DNA of 64,000 nt, taken from NCBI GenBank assembly GCA_019914995.1, contig CM034140.1, positions 6,572,001 to 6,636,000 on the forward strand. Reading direction: 5' to 3'. Every line of letters begins with the position of its first letter. Position 1 is the first letter of the stretch. The DNA is from Acanthochlamys bracteata. Lineage: Eukaryota; Streptophyta; Magnoliopsida; Pandanales; Velloziaceae. The notes below the pieces were generated by a model. The model was given only the letters and a program-made list of their open reading frames with translations, was not told the origin of the DNA and searched no databases. Below are positions 56,593-64,000 of this stretch, one piece after another. A program made the translations under genes and the position numbers.

Positions 56593-56967
56593 ATGGCTGC
56601 AGAAAGCTTCGATATAGAAGCAAATACCAACAGCGACGCCTCAATACAAGAAGCTCCGTCGGCGACGACGTGGATCGAAGCCCTTTCGCTAACGGAAGGT
56701 TCGCTGGCGACCTCCTTCGCTTTGGCAGCTTTAATGAAGCCTCCAAATAAGTTCGTTAACCTTATTTGGTTATCCCTTTATTTTACTTCTGCTTTCCTTC
56801 TCCTCGTCTTTGGTCTGGTGCTTGTGGCCCTTTGGGCGATCATGATCGCCAAATCCCCTAATGTGGATGCTTCCTTCGCAAAGAAGATGATGTTTGCTAC
56901 CTTAGCTCCACTCGTGATCCTTCTCGCTGTAGGAGCTTATGCCAGTCTGGTGGCGGAGTCAGTGTAG
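56593..56967 (+). CDS. Small membrane protein of unknown function
   Basis: Intronless, 124 aa, not recognised as any named family. Polar, acidic N-terminus (1-50). A long hydrophobic run about residues 56-88 (NLIWLSLYFTSAFLLLVFG onwards) may form one or two spans, and a last span lies about 100-118 (TLAPLVILLAVGAYASLV). The gap between holds SPNVDASFAKKM, which puts charges on one side. Codon use looks plant-like. A decayed copy of its last third exists at 61200-61330, so it belongs to a local family rather than being a chance frame. Confidence 0.7.
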   Translation: MAAESFDIEANTNSDASIQEAPSATTWIEALSLTEGSLATSFALAALMKPPNKFVNLIWLSLYFTSAFLLLVFGLVLVALWAIMIAKSPNVDASFAKKMMFATLAPLVILLAVGAYASLVAESV

Positions 56968-58256
56968 GTAACCACTATGGGATACCATGCATGTTGTATA
57001 AATATGCATATGTTTGATGCTTTATTTATACAATATGTACGTGGTGACTTTTATGGATTGTTGCTTCGTTTTGTATTGTTTCTGTGATTTTCGGTTTCCT
57101 TTACTTTTAAGTATTGTTGGAGATTGTATTCTAATTAGTTAATGTGGTGTTTGAGTTATAAAGTTTGGACTTTCTTGAATCAATAAATTAAACGAGTCGT
57201 GATTATGTATACCATATGTGGTTATGCATGAATTGGGACTTTAAGGGTGTGTTTGGTAGTGCGTTTGGGGAAATTTTTGTTCCCCAAACACACTACACAG
57301 TAAAGATACTTATTTGGAAGTGTTCGATTAAAACGCAGTTTATCTGAACCACTACTTTTAACTAAAACGCTACTCTATCTAAATTACAAATTTAACCTCA
57401 AATAAATATTATCTAAAATAATTATATAAAGAGAATAAATATTATTTAAAATAATTTTAACCAATTATTTAAAAGATTATTAAATATCTAACAATTTATT
57501 CAATATTCAATAAATTATTTAATTATCAATTATTTAACAAATATTTTAAATAATTATTTAACAAACTATTTTACAAAATAATAATAATTTTAATTTAAAC
57601 AGATATTTATATAAAATAATTAATTTAAGTATTTCTATTTTAAAAGAAAATTTAATATTTATACAAAATCACTTTATTAAATATAATATTTTTTAAATAA
57701 GTATTTTATTCAAAATAACATCAGTAATTTAGTAAATATACATTAATAACTAATACAAAACACCAAAAGATAATTCAGTAATTTTTATATCTCTTCACTT
57801 GAAAAGCACTTTATCTAAAACACTATCTAATACCATTCCAAAAAATTTCCTTTTCTTTCTATTTTTCGAAAGCTACTTTTCTTTTCTAAAAGTTCCATTT
57901 CAGAAAAATTCTTTTTGTTCAAAATAAAAAATATTTTATTATATTTTAAAAAGTAAGTTTCTATTTTTAAATATTTTATTTTAGAAATTTTATTTTTAAA
58001 AATACTTTTAAATATCTCGTAAGTGATAGAAAATTTCACTTGGGATTTCTTTGGGTTGATTTTGTATTGATTTGGAATTCGTATGTTCGTTTTAGGGGTT
58101 ATTTATCTAAGTACTTTTTATTTCAAAAACAAATTTCATATGTTTTAAATAAATTTTTATAATATTTTATAAAAAATTTAAATTATTTAAATTATACCAT
58201 ATATTCTTTTATATTTCTGTTAAAACAATTAATGTTGTTTTTAAAAAACAAAACAG
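56968..58256. other. AT-rich spacer after small membrane protein gene
   Basis: 3' region of the small membrane protein gene, then AT-rich repeats (about 57250-58050), starting with GGGTGTGTTTGGTAGTGCG at 57245. No coding sequence seen. Confidence 0.6.
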
Positions 58257-59134
58257 GCACCGATATTTGGTCGACCTTGTTAGCAAATTTAAAAGGATGG
58301 AGATGTGCACACACCTGCCATTGTGCGTGCACACCCACACACCCAATCTCAGCCGTCCGATCGTTCGATTGGACGGCTGACGAGAGAAAGGTAACGCGTG
58401 AAGAAAGCTCGTTCACGCGTTATCTTTCTTCTCATTTTCTCTCGCGTGCATTCTTTTCTTCGTCGCCTCGCTCGAGCGCCCGAGCTCGACTCCTTCTCGA
58501 GCTCTCCCGCCGGTGCTCTCCTGCCGTTCTCATTCGTTTTTCTCCGTCTTTTCCTCTTCATCTCTTCCTCAGTTTTCTCTCCGGTGTTTCTTCATTTCTT
58601 CGGGCAGAACGAGCTCTCTCGCCGATCGCTAAGGTTTCGGCGTTTCGTTTCTTCATTTCTGTTCTTTATGATGATGGAGCAGAGAAGGAGAACAGAACAA
58701 ATTCTTCATTCAAGCGTTCCAACTACTGCAGCAGAAAAAGAGAACAGGATAACAAAAAATTCGATGGAGCTCTCCCGGCTACTTCCAGCCAAAATCTTAG
58801 CGATTGGCGAGGGAGCTCGTTCCGCCCGAAGAAATGAAGAAACGCCAGAGAGAAAACTGAAAAAGAGATGAAGAGGAAAAGATGGAAAAAAACGAAGAAG
58901 AAAGGCGGGAGAGCTCGAGAAGGAGTCGAGCGAGGCGACGAAGAAAAAAATGCATGCGGGAGAAAATAAGAAGAAAGATAACGTGTGAACGAGCTTTCTT
59001 TACGCGTTACTTTTTCTCGTCAGCCGTCTGATCGAATGATCGGACGGCTGAGATTGAGTATGTGGGTGTGCACGGACAGTGGCAGGTGTGTGCACATCCC
59101 CATCCAATTTAAAAAGGTCAACCAATATCGGTGC
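58257..59134. mobile_element. Long fold-back element (878 bp) with near-complete inverted arms
   Basis: Left arm about 58257-58640 and right arm about 58789-59134 are inverted copies, starting GCACCGATATT on each side and continuing through GGATGGRGATGTGCACACACCTGCCA, CAGCCGTC(C/T)GATC, GAAAGCTCGTTCAC, CTTCGTCGCCTCGCTCGA, GACTCCTTCTCGAGCTCTCCCGC and CGATCGCTAAG-like words. The loop is about 150 bp. GC content is far above the neighbourhood. No target duplication was found at the ends chosen. ORFs of 201 and 157 codons over it are false, being read across arm and loop. It looks like a fold-back or Mutator-type non-autonomous element; a transcript would form a long hairpin. Confidence 0.85.
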
Positions 59135-61199
59135 TGGCTTGTGTAGTTTTGATTTCGCTGACAGGAGCAACGCTATAATACGTGTCATCAATTTAACAAG
59201 CCTCTTCCCAACGGTTATTGCTAGAACTAAACCCCCTAACATGTTTGACCAAACTAATAAGACGGGCCGATACGCTTTTAAAAAATTGCTGTATACATTT
59301 ATTTGGGATTGCTTTTAGAAAAAGCTTTTCGAAAGAACTTTTTTTAACTAGCACATGAAGGCTTGTGAAATGAAGATTTTTTAAATAAAAAATATTTTAT
59401 TTTTTAAATAAGTTTTCATTTTTAAAATAAAAATAAAAATAAATTAGTAATAATAAATTATTGATGTAAAATTTTAATTTTAAAAAATGTATAAAATATT
59501 ATAAAAGTAATTATTAAAATTTTTAAATTTAAAATTTAAAAACAAGTAACATTAAATAAGCACTAAATCGTTTTTGTTTGAGCAGCTAAGCGCTTCTTTT
59601 TCAAATATCAAAGTTTACTTCTTTTCAAACTTATTTTAAATACAAAATAAATAAAATAAATTACTTTATTAAAAAATGTTTCAAAATTTATTTAATACAA
59701 AATAAAAAATGATTTTATAGAACAGAAATAATTTTATTTTATTTCAAAAATAAGTTTTATTTTTTATTTAAAAACTAATAACAATATAATAAAAATTTTA
59801 TAAAATAAAGTTTTTATATTTTTATTTATTACATAAATTTTATATAATCTTATAAATTTATAAAAATTTGAAGTGAAAAAATTGAAAAATATTTGTTATT
59901 CAACCCACTTGGCACTTGTTATTCAAGTGAAAAAATTTTGTGTTTTAGTAAGCATACTATTATATTTGTTTCCAATTTCTAGTCCCCTTTAGCAATGAAG
60001 TACCGTTACTGGTTATAATAATTTTGTAGAAGGTTGAAGGTTGTGATTATTTCTGTAGGGATAGTAAAATCTTTGCTGAAAGATAAAGTGATGATAGTGC
60101 GATAAATTGTTATACATGACTTGTATTGCAATAGTCATAACGGGATACAGTATTAAGCAGTTAGTCTTCGTGGACGCCGGGTGGTAGTGATTATGAAATA
60201 AAATTTTTTTAAAATAAAAAAATTTTTAGTTTTTTTTAAAAAATAAATTTTATTATTTTTATTTTTAAAAAATAATAATAATATATAATAAAAAGATCTT
60301 ATTTTATAAAAAAATTTTATACTACTTAAATTTTTAAATAATTTTTATTATTTATAAAATATATATTAAAAAATATGAAATAAAAAAAATTAAAAGCAGC
60401 TACAAACGCAACCATAATGGAGAGAATTTATGGATCGGCTGGCAAATCATTCAAACAAAAAACAGTTTTTTAATTTTTGATTATATTTTTAATATATTTT
60501 TTATAAATATTTAACAAATTTATTTAAAAAATCAAAAATATAAAAAATTTTATATAATAAAATTTAATATTATTATATATTTATATTTTTAAATAGAATA
60601 ATGAAACTTATTTTTTAAAAATAGTAAATATTTTTTATTTTAAAATAATTCTAAATTACTCCCAAATGCTACGACAACATTAGAAAGCAAAGTATAGAAC
60701 TCTTTCAAAGTTTCTAAGGTGCATTTAAAAGTACTTATAAAAAATATTTTTTTAAAATAAAATTATTTTTATTATATTTTATAAAAAAGTTTTATTTTTT
60801 AATTAAAATAATAACAATAAAAATAAGTAATAAAAATATTTTACGACATAAATATTTTATATTTAAAATTGTTAAATAATTTTATAAAATATTATAAAAA
60901 TTTATTAAAAATTATGAAAATAAAAATTTAGAACATATTTTTTGAAAAAGCACCAGCTAAACGCGCTATGAATCCAACCGAATAAAAAAAAAAAAAATGT
61001 AATTTTAAACACATTACTTACATATCTTTTGTTTATTTTTTGTTGACTTGTTTTATTACGAAAGATATAAGAACACAAAAATTGGTTATTCGTAAACAAT
61101 TAAATTAATAAGAAGAAAAATTAAAATTTGTATTTTTTATGAAACCTATATATATCAATGTGCGTGGAAAATAAAAAACCACTATATGCTATCTATAAG
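59135..61199. other. MITE-rich spacer
   Basis: Nearly continuous AT-rich repeat. Copies of the GCGTTTGG-ended family can be delimited roughly at 60175-60415, 60425-60670 and 60715-60970. No coding sequence seen. Confidence 0.6.
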
Positions 61200-61330
61200 G
61201 TACTAAGGTAGCAGCATCATGCGTTGCATTGTCCGCGACTACAGTGGCATAAGCTCCTGCAAGGCTGCAACGAGAAGTATCTTCTTAGCGAAGGCAGCAG
61301 CCACAACTTCTATGCAGTGTAACGTTATAC
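61200..61330 (-). pseudogene. Relic of the 3' end of the small membrane protein gene
   Basis: On the minus strand, GTGGCTGCTGCCTTCGCTAAGAAGAT and, further on, GGAGCTTATGCCA align with GTGGATGCTTCCTTCGCAAAGAAGAT and GGAGCTTATGCCA near 56864-56945. A deletion removes the APLVILLAV part. The frame is broken and neither start nor N-terminal part is found. Confidence 0.65.
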
Positions 61331-63256
61331 TATAAGTTTATTTTGATTTCTATTTAACGGCATGAAAGTAAGGTTCTAGCTTGTATGCAACCATATTATC
61401 TTAATTAAACGGCTTTATCATATTATTTATGCTCATTAAAAAAAGATTTAGTTCCAAATTATTTATTAATAATTCTAAAATAATATTAATAAAAATTTAG
61501 TCTCACTCTTTTCATAGTCAATTATTTTTTAGAATAATTTTAAGTTTGTCAGATAGTATCAAAATAGATTGAAACTAATCGGTTCAAGATATGAGCTAAA
61601 TCTAATTTTATTATCCATATCTATTCAGGACTTTCATTATCTGCTTTATTTCAGGATAAAATAGCTCGCTTCATTTTAGAACAGATAATCTATTTAATTA
61701 AAGGACGGTTGTTCGCTATATTATAAAGCAAGTAGTTTATTTTATTTCAGAACAGGTCATCCGTTTTATTCAATTTATTACAAAGTACGTAGCCAATATC
61801 AGTTCAATTTACCAAAAAAAAGCGCTCCGTTGGAGGACAGGTGTTAAAGAAAGATTTAGGCTACGTTTGGCATAGCGTTTCAAACGCGACTTATCTATTT
61901 TTTTCATTTTATATTTTTCAATACATATTTTATAAATATTAATAAATTTATTTAAAATTTTAGAAAGTATAAAAAAATTTTACGAAATAAGATCTTTTTA
62001 TTGTATATTTTATTATTTTTTTTAAAGTAAAAAAATAGAGCTTATTTTTTTAAAAAGATAAAAATATTCTATATTTTAAAAAAATTCTATTTCACGAGCA
62101 ATTCTAAAATGCAACTTAAATCTCATATTGCTTAGTAATAATTCTGAAATAATATTTATAAAAAATTAAACTTATTCTTTTTATTGTCAGATGCTCTTGA
62201 TTGTACTTGTAGGGTACAGTTGACATTATTCAGAAGTATCCTGTCCCTGAGTTTGACATCCGGTTTTATTTAATTTTCACAGGATTTTTCACTGCAAGGC
62301 CACAGTTTTAGGTGAAACTTTCATCTTGAGGTAGTGTTGGAACATTTATCTGACTTAATGTTGCAATAGAAGGTTAGCTTTTTTTTAATAAAATTTTTCA
62401 ATTTTATATTTTATATTTTTTAATATATATTTTATAAGTATATAAAAAATTTATTTAAAAATTTAGAAAATATAAAAAAATTTTACGAAGTGTGATTTTT
62501 TTATTACATATTTTTATTATTTTTTTGAATTAAAAAAAATAAAATTCATTTTTTAAAATAAATAAAAATATTTTTTATTTTATAAAAATTCTATTTTATA
62601 AATAATTCCAAACGGGTTCTATATAGTATACAGAAAATAACAGTGATTTAAGGAGGCAGCTTGCGGAAGACTAAGATCATATTTCAATCGTCCGAAAATT
62701 TTTTTTTGTTAGAACTAGAGTTTCAAAAAGTTATATATTCATTTGCACAAATAACTAAGAATTTTAATTTCACACACAAAAATTCTAACATTATTGTTTA
62801 CACACCTTTCAAATGCAGTTCTATATTTCAATTTTTAACTTATTTTAAAAATAATTAAAATATAAAAATTGAATTTTATTTTCAACATATTTTTTAAAAT
62901 TTTGATTTTGTATTTTTCACTTGCGTAAAATTTAGTTTTAAATATTTGCAACACGCTCTGAACTCCATATTATTCTTCCGTCTAGTAACAGTGAAAAAAA
63001 AACCTTGCTTTTAAATGTTTGTCAAAATACACTTGTGACAAAACTGCAATGTAGTACGTCCAGGTTTCAATCAGGTGGAAACTACATCTCCTCCAATATG
63101 ATGCACCTTGCATAATCTGAAGTTTTACAGATTTTTAGTTGGATGAAACTCGATTTAGCATCCTGATCTGCATCAGTAGAAACCAGCAATTGAATTCTGG
63201 TTTCAATTAAAAGAATAAAAAATTTCAGTTTGGTTTAGAAGCTATTTTTGAGAAAT
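61331..63256. other. MITE-rich spacer
   Basis: Includes the MITE at 61859-62115 and another block at about 62380-62625. A repeat-like stretch 62700-62960 ends TTTGCAACACGCTCTGAA, like the GGGCGTGTTT-ended elements at 28-29 kb. No coding sequence seen. Confidence 0.55.
61859..62115. repeat. Tourist-like AT-rich MITE, copy 3
   Basis: A 257-bp element flanked by TTA on both sides (61856-61858 and 62116-62118). Left end GGCTACGTTTGGCA and right end inverted GTTGCATTTTAGAA match loosely. Same AT-rich interior as the other copies. Confidence 0.6.
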
Positions 63257-63568
63257 TTATTTGCCACAAACTTCTATTGAAACTTGAAGTCTTTGATGAA
63301 ACAATGCCAAGTTTTGAGAATCTTGTTTTTGAGCAAACTTATGTTTCTCAAGTACTGCCAATTGACGAGTTCTGTGAAAGCCGGAAACCGCAAAGGAAAA
63401 GCTTCTAGCCCGTCCTGTCTCATAGCAAGGAAAAATTTTCATTACGGACGATGGCTCTCCTGATACAATCTTCAGCTTATTTGTATATTTGTTGTTTTTC
63501 CAGGTTGTACCACCCTCAAAGCAAATCTCCAACCAGACAAGACAGCTACACCTTTGATGGGAGATCAC
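63257..63568 (-). CDS. Hypothetical ORF, possibly a gene fragment
   Basis: A 103-codon minus-strand frame in less AT-rich DNA than its surroundings. Residues such as GGTTWKNNKYTNKLKIVSGEPSSVMKIF look protein-like, and another frame (FLAMRQDGLEAF) takes over after MKIF, as if a frameshift had occurred. A CAG acceptor-like site stands just upstream at about 63584. I recognise no family. It may be the last exon or a decayed piece of a gene. Confidence 0.3.
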   Translation of the reverse strand: MISHQRCSCLVWLEICFEGGTTWKNNKYTNKLKIVSGEPSSVMKIFPCYETGRARSFSFAVSGFHRTRQLAVLEKHKFAQKQDSQNLALFHQRLQVSIEVCGK

Positions 63569-63599
63569 GACATTTTTTTGTTTCTGCGAATATCACAAT

Positions 63600-64000
63600 C
63601 AAGGCTATTTGAGATTGATTATAAAATAGAATTTTTTTGAAATAAAAAATATTTTTATTTTTTTAAAAAATAAATTTTATTTTTTTTATTTTTAAAAAAT
63701 AATAAAAATATGTAATAAAAAGATTTCATTACGTAAAATTTTTTTACATTTTCTAAATTTTTAAATAAAAATTTTTAAATATTTATAAAATATATATTAA
63801 AAAATATGAAATGAAAAAAAATTAAAAAATAGTTTTTGAAAGTTACGCCAACCGCTGCGACTGAGGCTGACTTTTGGCATTGCTTCTCAAAGCTTTTCAA
63901 TAATAATTTTTATTTTATATTTTTAATAAAATTTTTATAATATTTTATAATTTATTTAAAAATTTAGAGAGTATGAAAAAAAAAACTTTGTTGCAAAATT
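63600..64000. repeat. AT-rich MITE-like blocks at the window end
   Basis: Two AT-rich blocks (about 63600-63855 and 63885-64000, the second cut by the window edge) with the same TTTTATTT/AAATAAAA interior as the MITEs above. No coding sequence seen. Confidence 0.5.

Noticed and set aside
58232-58837. 201-codon plus-strand ORF and overlapping 157- and 70-codon ORFs
   Set aside because: They lie within the fold-back element, run across arm and loop, are Ser/Arg-rich low complexity and have no family features.

Overview
This is nuclear DNA from a flowering plant, very probably a eudicot. The genes have GT-AG introns, the spacers are AT-rich and full of small non-autonomous transposons, and all families recognised are land-plant ones (CYP74, HD-ZIP IV, ENODL, NHL/LEA_2, TBL, VUP, plant mitochondrial LpxD). 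I see no operons, CRISPR arrays, rRNA or convincing tRNA genes. The species cannot be named from the sequence.

Layout. 1-3.7 kb: AT-rich repeats. 3.7-5.1 kb (-): intronless CYP74B-type hydroperoxide lyase. 7.3-11.3 kb (-): complete 11-exon HD-ZIP IV transcription factor of the HDG2 type. 12-17.3 kb: repeat block with a cluster of fold-back elements joined by (TA)n, a miniature LTR element and an old hAT-like MITE. 19.4-20.1 kb (-): decayed ABCI1/CcmA gene, followed by another (TA)n element. 22.1-23.2 kb (+): VUP1-like gene with an unusual AAT/ATT palindrome at its TATA box. 26-27.3 kb (-): early nodulin-like phytocyanin whose intron carries a copy of its own 5' splice site. 29.2-30.1 kb (-): NHL/LEA_2 membrane protein beside a broken partial copy of itself. 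31.2-35.9 kb (-): TBL acetyltransferase of the YLS7/TBL17 type with a hAT-like MITE in intron 1. 37.4-39.7 kb (-): F-box/LRR protein. 40.8-41.05 kb (+): a C/D box snoRNA and a degenerate second copy. 41.4-41.7 kb (-): PPR fragment. 42.8-46.3 kb (+): mitochondrial LpxD in 11 exons. 47.9-53.3 kb (-): SURP + CID RNA-processing protein. 54.7 kb (-): Ole e 6-like cysteine-rich secreted peptide. 56.6 kb (+): small unknown membrane protein, with a relic of its 3' end at 61.2 kb. 58.3-59.1 kb: an 878-bp fold-back element that creates false ORFs. 59-64 kb: almost only MITEs, with one weak ORF near 63.4 kb.

The genes do not form one pathway; neighbours are independently transcribed. The most informative non-coding signals are the double-guide C/D snoRNA, whose two guides match nearby 25S rRNA segments as I recall them; the (TA)n-bounded fold-back family, which shares a core but not its ends; two hAT-like MITEs with 8-bp target duplications; and paired L1-box sequences upstream of the HD-ZIP IV gene.

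Exon borders were placed by eye from GT/AG sites, reading-frame phase and remembered family sequences. No alignment or database search was run.
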